Below the pieces are notes generated by a model. The model saw nothing but the letters and a program-made list of their open reading frames with translations. It made no database searches and was not told the DNA's origin. A stretch of DNA of 64,000 nucleotides. Origin: Platerodrilus igneus (Eukaryota; Arthropoda; Insecta; Coleoptera; Lycidae). Every line of letters begins with the position of its first letter. Within the stretch, counting starts at the first letter, position 1. A program made the position numbers and the translations under genes. Shown here piece after piece: positions 1-11,268 of this stretch. Where the stretch lies: the NCBI GenBank assembly GCA_036346225.1, contig JARFIW010001189.1:1470501-1534500 (forward strand). The letters run 5' to 3'.

Positions 1-743
1 GAAACCACGAAGATGAAATGCGTACTTGAATATATGATATACGATTGTTCGCAAAAGTTTTCCAATCGTATGATGACAAACGAGTCCACGATAATATAAC
101 TACGGAATCCGACCACGTAAAGATTTCATGGAATGATAAACGATTTTCATAACTAATTTTAACAAATTCTACCAAGTTTAATAAAAAAACGGCAGCGCAT
201 AGTTCCAATCTGGGCAATAAAATGCGATTTGTAGGTGCAACTTTGGATTTTGCACATATGTACCAACGAAGCGTTAATACTGCCATTCTTATCGCAACAA
301 CGAAAGTAAACCACAACAGCACAACCTGCTTCCAAAGCGTCACAAAATGCATGTATTTGTAACTTACAATAGTTTTTCACAACGGCCCAACGTGGAATTT
401 GTATACTGGTCAACTTGGGCAAATGTTGCATGGTATCCCAACCAATACCTAGAATCCATAAATACTGAATGAGATGTTTTTGCAAAGAATGCAACTGATA
501 ATAGTAAACCAAGTGGATGAAAAATACGTGCGATTTCTGAAACCAAATTCTCCTTTCTGCAAGACAGTTCAATGACAATAACACAAAAATCAATCTTATC
601 TGCAACGAGTTACCATTGTAAACCTAAAGATTTTTGTGACACACTGATTGTTGTTTAAATGCATATGTTTGGCAATTTGTCTAGCGCAGAGTAATGTCGC
701 TATTATATTTGCGTAACCCAAAACCTTCAGATTTGCAAAGTTG
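1..743 (-). pseudogene. BEL/Pao retrotransposon pol, RT end and RNase H part
   Basis: This is the downstream part of a BEL/Pao polyprotein read right to left; it runs off the window at base 1. Conceptual translation shows the family's post-RT motif (LCKSEGFGLRK, about 740-700), a region around 450-350 matching the usual stretch before RNase H, then IPRW, an RNase H-like core with FCDALEAG (about 330) and WSDS near base 80, followed by a segment ending in ANNRISYIQ that normally leads toward integrase. Several stops and frame changes are present, for instance just upstream of 600, so it cannot make protein. It is contiguous in meaning with the 1091-2131 segment and is separated from it only by a SINE. 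The family assignment is firm; the exact lineage is not determined. Confidence 0.8.
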
Positions 744-755
744 ATTAAGTTCGAC
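744..755. repeat. Left target-site duplication of the SINE
   Basis: ATTAAGTTCGAC here corresponds to ATAGAGTTCGAC at 1091-1102, a 10 of 12 match. The pair flanks the SINE exactly and both copies read as the same stretch of BEL/Pao pol, so this is an aged target duplication. Confidence 0.7.
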
Positions 756-891
756 ACTATATTTGATTTTCCAGTGTTCCACCCGAAGGTACTGCATTGG
801 CCAAGATGCGAGTTTTTTCGTACCTGGAAATTCTGAATTTTGCCGAACCCTTGCTGTACCAAGCAAGGTAGGGATCTTTGACGTGCGTGAC

Positions 892-942
<51 letters not shown>

Positions 943-1090
943 GACCTCCATTTTACCTTTTATCCGAACGAAGGCGTATTTTTGTGAAAAATGCTCACCT
1001 AACATTTTTCAAGCGGACCGTCTCGGGATTCAAACCCGAGATTTTGGTCATAGTAGTCACACGCATACCAACTACGCCACGGAGCCGCCG
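756..1090 (-). mobile_element. tRNA-derived SINE, copy 1
   Basis: On the minus strand the element starts with a tRNA-like head: an A-box-like GGCGTAGTTGGTATGCG at about 1080-1060 and a B-box-like GGGTTTGAATCCC near 1040-1025. A body follows that is shared with the copies at 24094-24706 (two) and 58458-58733, and then a tail near 760-790. The head reads like a tRNA gene but has no proper acceptor stem and continues into the shared body, so it is a SINE with internal pol III promoter boxes rather than a tRNA gene. It interrupts BEL/Pao pol and carries an expanded (CA)n tract. Its LINE partner is unknown. Confidence 0.8.
893..940. repeat. (CA)24 microsatellite inside the SINE
   Basis: An uninterrupted CA dinucleotide run. 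The other SINE copies have only a few CA units here (about 24274-24286 and 58579-58588), so the tract expanded within this copy. It creates artificial Thr-His and Cys-Val frames that are not genes. Confidence 0.95.
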
Positions 1091-2131
1091 ATAGAGTTCG
1101 ACAACATGACGTTTTGCTTCATCGACAGACTGACATCCAGTAAGCAAGTAATCAACATATGTGGCTGACAATAAAATCTTTGACGCGAGAGAAAAACGAG
1201 ACTTTTCAATAAGAGCAAGTTCTTGAATAATTCACAATGCTACAAATGAGGCCGATGTAACACTATAAGTTACTGTATTTAAGCGATAATCTAAAAGTGT
1301 TTCTTTCTGACGAATGAAACTTCCAAACTATTCTTTGGTAGTCACGATGACTTACCGAAACCAATATTTGTCTGTACATTTATTTAAAAATCTGTAGTCG
1401 GAACTACAGCGTGCGAACGAAAATGTAATAATAATGACATAAAAACCTTTTGAAGTGGAAGACCCGCCAATATGTGTTCATTTAACGAATTTCCACTAAG
1501 GGTCGAAATCGAGGCATCAAAAACAACACAAAGCTTTGTGATAATACTCTCAGGTTTTACTACTGAATATAATATACCGACGAATTCGACGAATCACTGA
1601 CTTTAGACTTCTTACTGTCATTTGGCCACTATCCAAATAGTCTTGCATGAACTTTCGGTATCAATCGTATAAGTCCGGTTGCTTTTCCAGGCGACATTCT
1701 AACGCAATAGATCTGCGAAGTGCAATTTCACGAGAATTAACGAAATGTGGTTCCAGGGCTTTAAACAGCAAGGAAATAATAGAACGACCACTTTTATCTC
1801 TTAAATAGTTTTTTACAAAATATTTTGTACAAGGTTCCTCATCAGGGGACAACTTGTTTGAATCTAGTATGTTTTTCAGTTTCAAAAAGCGGCGAATGTT
1901 TGATTCTATCGGTTCAACGACAGCGCATAATGTTATGCACTCAGTCACGCAATCGCAGGAGAAACATCTTTCCTTGGCAGGATCCATCCAGATGTTGTGT
2001 TTAGAGATGTGATCACTCTGAACTGCATTTAATAAAACATAAACAACCACGCCTGCTCCCAATAACAAGTCAGTAGTACCAGGTTTATTAAATTGCGGAT
2101 CGATAATTTTAAATCTTTTGAATACAAACAT
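1091..2131 (-). pseudogene. BEL/Pao retrotransposon pol, protease-RT part
   Basis: Read right to left, 2131-1661 is an open frame of 156 codons with the BEL/Pao signature DPQFNKPGTTDLLLGA (about residues 11-26), then the region with SPDEEPCTKYF that precedes RT. After a stop at 1661, frames shift but RT motifs continue: YRKFMQDYLDSGQM (about 1660-1615), VVFDAS...SGNSLNE followed by LAGLPLQ (about 1530-1445), LNTVTYSVTSASF (about 1290-1250) and the polymerase active-site block TYVDYLLTGC (about 1160-1130), where the second catalytic Asp of the usual YVDD has become Tyr. Reading then runs into the SINE at 1090. Upstream of 2131 the homology stops, so gag and the protease start are missing. Confidence 0.82.
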
Positions 2132-3514
2132 ACGGTCGATCTTAAAGGTAATGAAGGTAATTTACCACAAATATCTGGCAATACAAAAACATCTACGTTG
2201 TAACAATTTTCTTTTGCTATATAACAAAATTTTCTTTTCAGAACAACATAGAGGTATTAGGCAATACAAAAAAAAAGGAAAAAATTCTCCAAGTATATTT
2301 ATTTTCAAATTTAGATTGATTTTCAAATTCTTAATGAATCATCGGTACCATATGGAAAACAACAAGCACGTTATTATTTTTTAATTTGGTTCAATTGCAA
2401 GGCTAAGTTCAACACTTTTACCCACAGTCATATAGACAACAATTCAGGCGTTCTGAAACCTGGTTTGGAACGTCGTAAATAGAAATATAATCTTTCAAAG
2501 TCCATGTAAACACCTTATTGTTCAAGCAATACCTTATACTTTTCAACTTATTTCATACACACGGCACGTGAGCACTAAGCATTTGACTTAATATGATTTT
2601 TTCCAGTTGAATTGTCTTTATAAATCGTATTCTCAATCCGTTGAATTCCACATCATCTCCTAGTCAACAAAATAGCTTAAAGCCAACAAAATTCCTTCTA
2701 ATCAACAAAATATTTTTGGGCCAATAAATTCGTTAAGGCCAATTATACGTAGGAATTTCCTTCGTATTTTCTAATTCAAACGTTGTTAAAAAATGAGAAT
2801 CAAATTTTTTGGACAACAAATTAAATTTAATAAAATCCAAACGATCTATCTTTGTTTTATCTAAACTTGCAATATTTTAAACAAACCAAATAATCTAATT
2901 TCTAAGTTCTACTGATGAGTATGATTTAATCTTTGGTGCATTTTTCAAAGTTGATCAATAATTATTGACTACTAAGCGACGTGATTAATGTTTTTGAATA
3001 AGAGTGTGATTTGCTAATTGCAAGTTATAATTTGTGACAGGTAAATGTCTGATGCAATTTTTCGAATTTTCATCTAACGAATCAAGTAAAAAAAATTAAT
3101 TTTCCATAGTTATTTAAATTTGTGTTTGAACTAATAATGTTATCAAAAGCGCTTCTAAAACTACTTCTATCTTTTATACTGTCTGTATAACGAGGAACAC
3201 CAATTTTTTATAACTTAATACAACTATTATAACCAATTGCTATATTAGATTGCTGTACCGAATGTTTTGTTGCAAAACAAGATCGAAAGCCTGAACTTGT
3301 AACCTTAATTACCAATAAATGTTTATCTATTTCTGAACGAATTGAATTTAATTGCTCTAACGCAGAGTCATTTAGTTTTTCTAAAGCTGTATTTTTGTAG
3401 CAAATATTAAAATTATTGGAAATTTCTATTGCACTTTCCAAAATAACTTGTACACTGACAAGATTTTCTTGTAATTCCTCAAGATTGGTACATGTAGTAG
3501 AATAATTTGCACCA
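2132..3514. other. No recognisable gene
   Basis: AT-rich sequence. One 77-codon minus frame (3208-3441) lies just inside the end of the adjacent LTR-like segment, so it could be the first internal coding piece of a family B-type element, but I recognise no motif in it. The rest shows only short frames. Confidence 0.4.
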
Positions 3515-4440
3515 TACCTATACGTAGCCGGAAGAAACGTAAATACCAGGCTAACTACCAGACGCGAAAAGTAGGGGGATTCAACTACATACCAAAAAAA
3601 ACAAAAGAAACGTCACCTACGATTATCTATTAACAACAAAAATAAATTAAAATTTCTTGATTTACATGAACAAAGAAAAGTATTAAATTTAAGTTATATT
3701 GTAAAGGACAAATTTTATAATGGATCCAAGAAGTGCGCATTTCGCAGCTAACATGTAATAAAACTTATTGTAAAAAGTGATGCTTAGATTTTCGCAATAG
3801 CAAGTGTGTTAAATTAAAGTATTCCATGTAGAACAAGTTATAGTTGTATGGTGAACAGGTTTAACAACATTAACCGCTGATAAATAATAATCCTCGATGT
3901 GCATAAAAGAAAACGAGTCACACACCTCTATGTGCCGGGATGCTTATCTTGCAAGTCGTCGGAGGTGAGTCAGCACAGCAATGCCACGGTAATCGGATAC
4001 ATTCACCCTGCCACATTAACTGCAGCAGCGGTCCACAGACAAAAGCAGTTGGTCTGCTTCAACGAACAGTTGGGCCTACATAAAGAAAGAACCAATTTGG
4101 TTTCCAGCTAAGAGCGTTACACGCAAGATAGCTCTTACTTGTAGAACAACAAAACGTGCATTGCTGTAGAAAATATTTCAACGCACAAGCTGCAGAATCA
4201 AATTAAATTGGTTTAAATAACACGAATTCGAACTGCAATCCTCGCATTATCAAAAGCGCGATTAGCAAACTGGAAAACACGCTATCAAATAATAGTAGGA
4301 GCCATGATTTCGACAAGTCTTTATATGGAAACACAACAGAAAGCAATTATACGTTATCGGAATGTTTAACAAATTAACAGATACCTAAAACAAGGTATTG
4401 ACTATTTAATTTATCGAATAAATTTTTGTTTTAGCATGAA
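3515..4440 (-). mobile_element. Gypsy family B LTR-like copy
   Basis: The reverse complement aligns almost end to end with 20345-21475. Shared landmarks include ATTCCGATAACGTATAATTG, TTGATAGCGTGTTTTCC, GACCGCTGCTGCAGTTA and the end block TAGCCTGGTATTTAC followed by TACGTCTAGGTACGTAG. The two are clearly copies of one sequence with scattered substitutions and small deletions. No pol is attached on either side, so this is a solo LTR or an LTR fragment. The left edge (end of the LTR) is clear from three copies; the right edge is only where similarity fades. Confidence 0.65.
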
Positions 4441-5018
4441 TAGATTTGAAAGAAATGTTATGATTGCGCGTATTATTGTAAGGAGGTAAAAATACCGGAT
4501 GGGTTTTGAATAGAAACAGAAGCTAGGTGAATGAAAAACAAATTACTACAAAAAAAGAACGTATTTGAATCTATCGTCGAAAATAAACGTAACAAATTCT
4601 CCAACCTATCTACAATGTAGTTTCCATCACTAACCAGTTTATCAAATGTTAATTAAGAAATGATTATGCCGATAAATGCTAATCACAAATGCGAATTTTT
4701 CAATTAATGCAGCAATCAATCTTTGTAATCAATGTAAATAATATTTCTTTCAAAATTGTAATTATTAAGAAATTCTGAATCAAATAATGTTGTTTTTAAC
4801 CAAGAATTCTACATTATATGCAAAATGTACCCTCAGGCAGAGATAATCAACCACCTGCACGATAAACATCTGCTGTGATAAACAAACAAGATGTACTGTT
4901 ATAATGTTAAAATAAACGAACCACTTACCACGTCAGTGAGAGACAGACTATAAACTTGATTAAATTTAGGCAGACGTTAAAGCTACATGTGCTTCCTTAC
5001 AACAGTAACAACATCATT
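4441..5018. other. No recognisable gene
   Basis: AT-rich, with many stops in every frame and no repeat or motif that I can assign. Confidence 0.4.
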
Positions 5019-5050
<32 letters not shown>

Positions 5051-5052
5051 AA
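5019..5052. repeat. (AAC)n tract, 3' tail of a LINE
   Basis: Eleven or so AAC units. On the minus strand this is (GTT)n directly after the 3' UTR of the LINE that ends here. Non-LTR elements of several clades end in such short tandem tails, so it is best read as the element's tail rather than an independent microsatellite. Confidence 0.8.
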
Positions 5053-6480
5053 CCAATCACGGTATTCCCTTTCGGGGTAACCAAACCTAGCACCTCCTTC
5101 TGGGGGGATATGCACGGTGTAACTCTAGACTACTACATTACTTTTATCCCTAGCACCATTCACAATCTTTTTCCGCATCCTTCGGTCCCTACACACTTCT
5201 TTAGTCTCTGTGGCATTCATACATTGCTTTTGGCAAGTTCTTTTACTCTTCATACTTTTCACCTATCGTTCTTTCAGAACCTATTCTACTACATCCGACC
5301 ATCTTTTACGCGGTCTGTTCCTTGCAGTACCACCAGTCATCTTGCTTGCATATATACGTTTAGTAAGTGTACCCTCGTTCATTCTTTCCATATGTCCAAA
5401 CCATCTAAGCGTACTTCACTCGCTTAACAACTTAAGAGTCACTTGCATCCCACAATCTGCTGCAACTCATTCGTTTGGCACTTCGTCTCTCAACCATTTT
5501 CCGCACACACTTTTGAGAAACCGCATTCCTGCAGCATTTACACTACTAACATGCTTTGTCTGCCAGACCCAAGTTTCGCTTCCACACAGAACAGTTGGTA
5601 CAAGCACACTGTTGTAAATGGTCAACTTTGCATTTATACTCAATTCTTCATTCCCGTTCACTGCCCATATACTTCCAGCATTTTCCCTCCTTTCTACTTC
5701 ACCATCCAGCTTTCCATTACTCAAAAATTTTCTACCTAGGTACACAAAGTCATTGACTTTCTCTGTTGTGTTATTGTCCATTCAAAGTGCAAAGTAATCA
5801 ATTCCGCCATCTCTGCTAAACCTAATTACTTTCGTCTTATTTACATTCACTTTCAATTGCATATTTCCACACGCTTCCGACAGCCTGTCAAGCATTCGTT
5901 GCACATCTTGTGACGATTCGGCCAACAATACTGCATCATCCGCAGACAACAGCACACTGACATTTGTTTTACGAACTTTCACTCCTTCCATTCTTTTGCA
6001 AACCTGGCCTGATACATTTATCCATAAATGCATTGAACAAGCCATGCTAACATTTCACAGTCCTGTCTTACACCTTCCACAATGTCAACGTATTGCCATA
6101 TGTAACCATTCACACGTGTACATGCTCTACTGCCTTTGTACATTGCTCTGATAGATTTTATCAGGCTTACACTGTATTCACGTAGCGTCTTCCATAATTC
6201 ACTTCTGCTCACAGAATCGTATGCTTTTACCAGATCTACAGATGCTGCATACATTTTCTTTCTGATATACATACATTTTTCAACAATTTTCACTCTTAAT
6301 TGTCTCACATTCTGCTTTCTTCTCCACGACCGCTTTCGGCTAAGATCAATTCTGGACAAAACTAGAAAATGATCGGTCTCTCACTCAGATCCTTTCATTA
6401 CTTTCGTTTCTTTTACCAGTTCCCTTAAACTTTCATCACACATAACCAAATTAATTATACTTCTCGCATTTTCCCTTTGC
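5053..6480 (-). pseudogene. 5'-truncated non-LTR retrotransposon (LINE), endonuclease end to 3' UTR
   Basis: Reading right to left: an endonuclease-end block ETDHFLV (about 6390) followed by SRIDLSRKRSWRR; RT motifs VDLVKAYDSVSRSELW (about 6250-6205) and GVRQDCEM; the active-site block LLSADDAVLLAES (about 5965-5930), where the usual Tyr before ADD is Ser; LKVNVNKTKV; then the thumb-region blocks YLGRKF, GSETWVWQTKH (about 5580) and LRWFGHMERMNE (about 5405), typical of LINEs whose ORF2 ends this way. At least three frameshifts and several stops break it. A 3' UTR of about 300 bases leads to the (GTT)n tail. Most of the endonuclease and all of ORF1 are absent, as in usual 5' truncation. The clade is not assigned. 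Confidence 0.8.
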
Positions 6481-7151
6481 CATGTGCGCATGCGTATACC
6501 ACGTGTTGGATACAATCACTTTTCTTTCCATACATATACTCACTAACATATGTCCATTTTCATTCGTTCTTGGATCGCCAAACATGCTTCTTTATCAAGT
6601 GAATAAATGTGTTTACACACTTGGAAAGGCTTTTAAATATTTTAATGTAGCAAATTATTTATACAACAAAATTTTATGTGGTTTTCAAATTGTATCAAAC
6701 CAACTGTATCAATAGAAAATGTGTATGGAGAATTATAATGAATGCTATCCATGCATACACTTTTGACTAACGCGAAATCACTGCAACTTTTTGCACGACG
6801 CAAAATGGTTTGTCTATTTTGTTAATGAAAAATAATTAAATATCCAGCGACAAAGTCAAATAATGTACAGTATATGCGAACGATTAAAAACATAAGTTTC
6901 TACTGACTAATACTCACAACAAAAGTTAGATTAATGCCATTTGATTTTGATCGATAACTGCTACTCTACAAAATCTTCAATTAGGACTGTATTTTATATG
7001 TACCATTGTTGGAAGAGAAGAATTAAATGTTTTAATGCCGACAAAAACACGATTTGCATTTGGGCGACAAAGGCACCTTATTGTAAAGGCGACAACACGA
7101 ACGTTTTTGATGTTTGACTAGCTACGTCCACTGTATGAGAACGACTCTTTT
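6481..7151. other. No recognisable gene
   Basis: AT-rich spacer between the LINE and the TAF1-like relic. Only short, unremarkable frames. Confidence 0.4.
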
Positions 7152-7768
7152 GAGTTAGGGACAATCCGAAAACTTGTAAACAAAAAGTTAGTGAAAGATT
7201 ATTATACAGTGGTTAGAAGGCCAATGGATTTGCAGACGATATCTAAAAAAGTATCCATGCATAAATACCATAGCCGACATGAGTTTTTAAATGATGTACA
7301 ACAGATTTTAGAAAATTTCATTTCGTATAATGGTAAAGATTCGCCATTAACTCAAAAATTGAAAATATTAGTAAACATCTGTAAGTTTACATTGTCTAAG
7401 CATAATGAGCACCTAACACAATTAGAAGCAAAAAATGCTTTAGCTTTAAAACAATCCTACCAAGATGAGGACCACACGTGGCTTGATGTCGATGAAGAAA
7501 ATTATACCATACATATACCAGATCAAATGAGTCTTGCTGGTTCGCCAGATAATCCACATTTTAAGGGTCACATGGAATGTGGATATGGAATGTGGAATGT
7601 GATGATTACATTGATGTTGAAGGACGTGGGGAATTTTCAGATACTGATTGCACTTTTGTAAAAGTAAAAAGGGGCAGGGGTAGAGCTAGGTCGAAGTCAG
7701 CAGCTACTTTAGAGGAAGATCTACAGTTTTCGAGTGAAGAAGATCTAGATGGAGTGTTTTTTAAATGA
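7152..7768 (+). pseudogene. TAF1-like: TAF1-like (TFIID subunit) second bromodomain and acidic tail, relic
   Basis: The frame contains VNKKLVKDYYTVVRRPMDL (from about 7176), then KYHSRHEFL, YNGKDSPLTQK and HNEHLTQLE. These are the ZA-loop to helix C blocks of the second bromodomain of TAF1, the scaffold of general transcription factor TFIID, which binds acetylated histone H4. The acidic region DHTWLDVDEENYTIHIPDQ follows. Near 7590-7610 the reading frame shifts by one; the other frame then gives DVEGRGEFSDTD, a basic VKVKRGRGRARSKS patch and LQFSSEEDLD, which matches how insect TAF1 proteins continue. No intron is apparent across bromodomain and tail, and no first bromodomain or kinase/HAT region is nearby. 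I read it as a partial retrocopy; a terminal exon with an assembly indel is the alternative. Confidence 0.78.
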
Positions 7769-8736
7769 ATTTGAAGATAGCAAAGCCGGAATTTTAATAT
7801 CAGCACAAATCTTTTGTAACTGATTTTAATTTAGTATTAATTTTGGAAACATTTTCAGCTAGCAGTTTTGAAACAGATATATTAATTGTCATCTAGGATT
7901 AGCTATATTTTATGCTGGTGTGAGTGTGTACAAACTTTTAGACTTATTTTTAACTGATATTGGATTATTCGTATTTAATTTAAAGCAAAAAAGACTGATT
8001 CAGATTGGTTCGTACGGGAACGTATAGGTTAGGGTAAACTATACACAAGTTAGGGTGGTACTTAATAATTTTTGTACAATTGATATGCAATTTAATATGT
8101 AATAAATTATATTATTCAAAAAGCATTAATAATCTAATTTACTTGTTAATTAGCGGTCTTCTGTATAAATTAATAATAAATTTTGGCGTTTTGATCACGT
8201 TCGATGATATATCCAAAGAATGTTTCCACGTTTGGCCATATTCGGTATACCTACTCGGTATATTAAAGAAATTTCAGAGCTGGTGTTCGACACCACAATC
8301 CAGAACTATACGGTGTCGTTTTATAGGATTTGGCGCTTTGGCCAGATTTGGTGTTTTGTCCACCATTTTCACCAGATCCGACGATTTCTCAATCGTTCTC
8401 TTTAAGCGTTTAGTTCAAGCTTTCATTGTTTTTGTCCATTCGGCGTTTTATTCATTTGGCGAAATGCCTGGGTCCCTTATAAAGTTGCAAGCCGATTATA
8501 TTCTTAAATGATAGTAGTATTTATAGATCTACAAATGTTACTGCACAAGCCATAAATAAAGGAAACAAAATTAGATGAAATTAAATTTCGTAATAGCTAC
8601 CTTTATATGTTTGTTATGTTCGACTTCCTTATTGTATATTTCTTTATAACAGGTCTTCTGTCTAGAATTATCACCATTACATCGCTAAAATAAAATTATT
8701 ATCTGTATTAAAATGAACCGATGAAAAGGGTATATA
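7769..8736. other. No assigned gene
   Basis: Includes an open frame of 143 codons at 8080-8511 (plus) without any motif I know; its opening is AT-rich and it lacks a neighbouring partner, so I do not call it a gene. The first 300 bases may be 3' UTR of the TAF1-like retrocopy. Confidence 0.35.
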
Positions 8737-8741
8737 AAAGT
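8737..8741. repeat. Target-site duplication AAAGT of Gypsy-1 (left)
   Basis: AAAGT precedes the left LTR and recurs at 15435-15439 right after the right LTR, matching the 4-5 bp duplication made by Ty3/Gypsy integrases. Confidence 0.65.
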
Positions 8742-9595
8742 TGTAGCGTACCCAGTATTTTATAGCATAGTTTGTACCTAGTGCAAAGGATCAGGTAGAA
8801 TTTAGAAAGTAGGGTGTTGGAAAGTGTTTAGAATAGCAGCACGGAGAAGAGAGTGCAGTAATCGCTTCTCTTTGAGATCGTTAAGGTGCTTGAAGCGACG
8901 TGTGGGTTTGTTTTGCGACTATTTAGTCTAGTTATGTAAAATCGCAATAGTGTAATTATATTTAGCGGTATTAAATAAGAGTGAAAAAGTGCACGGAGCA
9001 ATGCTGGTTGTGTTTGTCTTCGTTAACAGAATAATATTAAAAGTGGTAGTGAATCCAGTAGTGTGAAAACAAGGATTAAATTTCTGCTTGAAGTTGAGGC
9101 TCCACTGCTACTACAAGTTGCAGGAAGATGTTGCGCGAGACGATTTACCGTTAACGTCAACCCACCTGTTCAATGCTTTGAATGTAGATAAGTTTTTATG
9201 TTGTTTAAGGTTATTTTGCTTGAATTCTGAGAAATCGTATTAATGTTAGTAGTTGGATGTCAGTTCTGTATTAGCTTAATATTTTAATAACGATGTAGCC
9301 GGTGTTGACTGTCGGGTTAGATTGAACATTATGCACAACGTTTATCAGTTGCTAGTATTTGAGACTTTCGATAGCAATTAGGTTGGGTAGCAACGAACTT
9401 TAGTTTGATTCGTTGACACTTAAATAGTGATTATTGTTAATAATTAACGAGGGTTTATTAGTTTTATACAAACATTTGTTCTTTTTCATTAAAACGATAT
9501 CGACACTAGTGGATTTACTTTAATTTAGAAACGTATATTTTCTTGATAGTAATCTTCAAGGACCCCCGCCCAGTCGTGCTTAGGGGGCCTTTTAT
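8742..9595 (+). repeat. Gypsy-1 left LTR
   Basis: About 854 bp, starting TGTAGCGTAC. It aligns with 14577-15434 over its whole length, with substitutions and small indels throughout (roughly one in ten positions in the first 200 by eye). The PBS follows it. The boundary at the 3' end is set by where the two LTRs stop matching and by the AAAGT duplication; the terminal dinucleotide is not the usual CA. Confidence 0.85.
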
Positions 9596-9597
9596 AT

Positions 9598-9611
9598 TTG
9601 GCGCTCAACCG
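9598..9611 (+). other. Gypsy-1 primer binding site
   Basis: TTGGCGCTCAACCG sits two or three bases after the left LTR. A TGGCGC start just after the LTR is the usual place and form of a tRNA-primed minus-strand start site. I do not assign the tRNA. Confidence 0.6.
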
Positions 9612-9719
9612 TATGGCAGATAAATTTAAGAAAATAGTTTAATACGCTATACGAACAGTTATTTCGTAGTAAAAGTGACGGTCGAAGGGATCTGCTAAAA
9701 TTTATAGTAAAACGGGTTA

Positions 9720-10640
9720 ATGATGGGGAAGGGAACTGTAAAGAAGGATGATATTAGTGACGGGGAAAAACAGGAAAATAAAGCCAGAATTTCTGGTCTA
9801 GAGAAAAAGTTAAATTAATTAACGTTAGAGATGGCAGCTATTCAAGAATCGATAGGAAAACTTGTGAATTGTAAAAAGGGGAGTGTGGAATCTGTGCATG
9901 GAGGAGACGACTTCCGGGTCGTAAGTAGTCCGCAAAACAAATATGAGAGAGCGGAAACGTAATTGGTTCGCAAATTAGAAAAACATAGGTGGAAGTTTGC
10001 TTTTTTAATCCGGAGGGCCCAATACACCCCATGGTTCTCCCCAATAAATTAAAAACTTTACTAGACGTCGCGGAAATATCTCGCAAAAAACAGGTGCGAA
10101 TAGCGGCAAATTGCCTTCGGGGCATGGTCGCTGATTGGGAAATTTTAAGGGAGTCATCGTTTTATAATTTCGAAGATTTTGAACAAACCTCTTGTCAGGG
10201 GAATTGGAACGCGGATTATGAAAGAGAGTCTTTCTTGAGACTTAAATATAACAAATTCGAACGCGGAAACCGGGCAGAATATTATTTAAAATTCGCGAAA
10301 GAGGCAACTTATCTTACGGATAAGATGTCGGAAAAAGACAGTTGAAATGATTACTTCACATTTTCCATCGGAAATAAGAAGGGGTATCCTAAATTCCGAA
10401 TATTCTAAAATTGAAGATGTCGAGCTTCTCTTGCAAAAAATCGATAAGACATATGAGGCGGAACCCAGGAAGAGAACACAAACGCCAAGGTTTATACTTC
10501 GCAATAACGAGCCCAACAATGAAAGAAGTGATTTGGTACACTAGTCTAGAGATCGTAGGGAAAATCCGCGAATGGGAGATACCTCGTCGCCAAACGAAGG
10601 CGCGGTGTCTACGATTTTCATCGCGACCCTATAAATAATT
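9720..10640 (+). pseudogene. Gypsy-1 gag
   Basis: A possible start at 9720 gives a short lysine-rich N-terminus, then a stop at about 9817 and a coiled-coil-like stretch. From 9989 the frame carries a capsid-like region: FNPEGPIHP, then IAANCLRGMVADW, LRLKYNKFERGNRAEYYLKFAKEATYL. This W...F..F.LKY..F..G.R..YY pattern is typical of Ty3/Gypsy retrotransposon gag. A frameshift at about 10345 leads into a frame with EIRRGILNSEYSKIEDVELL, and the region after 10545 is degraded. The capsid would package element RNA into cytoplasmic particles. The number of stops rules out function. Confidence 0.75.
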
Positions 10641-10689
10641 TACTTTCGGACAACGAAGAAGCGGAAAACAGTAGTGCGCGAATACCAAT

Positions 10690-10772
10690 GTTTCTAGGAC
10701 TACACATAATTAAAATAAAAATCAATAATGTTGAGATACGGGCCCTATTAGATTCCGGTGCCCGGTATAACT
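10690..10772 (+). pseudogene. Gypsy-1 retropepsin, active-site part
   Basis: The frame reads FLGLHIIKIKINNVEIR and then ALLDSGAR, the DSG active-site triplet of a retroviral-type aspartic protease (about 10741-10764). The protease is then interrupted: the downstream flap and hinge region only resumes near 11270, after about 490 bases of unrelated sequence. Confidence 0.7.
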
Positions 10773-11268
10773 ATTCCGTTTATATTGTACATAATTTACA
10801 GCTAAATTTATTCTTCCTTGGAATTTGTTGATTATTTGCGTCCGCCCGATATATTAATTGTTATTGAAAAATACCGTGTATTACTTCAAGCATCTTGTCG
10901 CCATATTGATTAAATGTGCTCTTCCTCTTCTTATCACCTTGGAAAACACACGAAGCATAGCAGTATCGATTTTTCGTGGTAAAAAGCCGCAAAACTACAT
11001 GTTCTACGCTGCACTACATAGGAGAGTCAACCTTTGTTTCCCGTAAAAGACAGACGCATTCTACAGTTTGTTTTTATAGTTATCCGTTTGAACGTGCGCA
11101 TGAACAGAAATGTGCTTTGCTTCGTTATAACCACAAAAGTAAATGTTTGAAGTAATTGTTTGTCTTGTTTTAAAATTCTTAATTAATTGTTTTGTTAATT
11201 ATCAGTTATTTTAATTTTCGTATTCATGTCCACTTTTCTCTATCATCAGTAGCTATCGAAGTTACCGC
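10773..11268. other. Extra segment interrupting the Gypsy-1 protease
   Basis: About 490 AT-rich bases lying between the DSG motif and the rest of the protease domain. It carries no motif that I recognise and no clear terminal repeats. It is probably an insertion of a non-coding element, but I could not find its target duplication. Confidence 0.35.

Noticed and set aside
1021..1085. Possible tRNA gene
   Set aside because: A and B boxes are present but the cloverleaf is not completed and the sequence continues into a repeated body; it is the head of a SINE.
681..1168. Open frames rich in Cys-Val or Thr-His
   Set aside because: They are translations of the (CA)n tract in the SINE.
5467..5781. 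Possible host protein
   Set aside because: The motifs are those of a LINE ORF2 C-terminal region.
8080..8511. 143-codon plus frame
   Set aside because: No recognisable domain and AT-rich context with no supporting neighbour; length alone is weak evidence in AT-rich DNA of this size.
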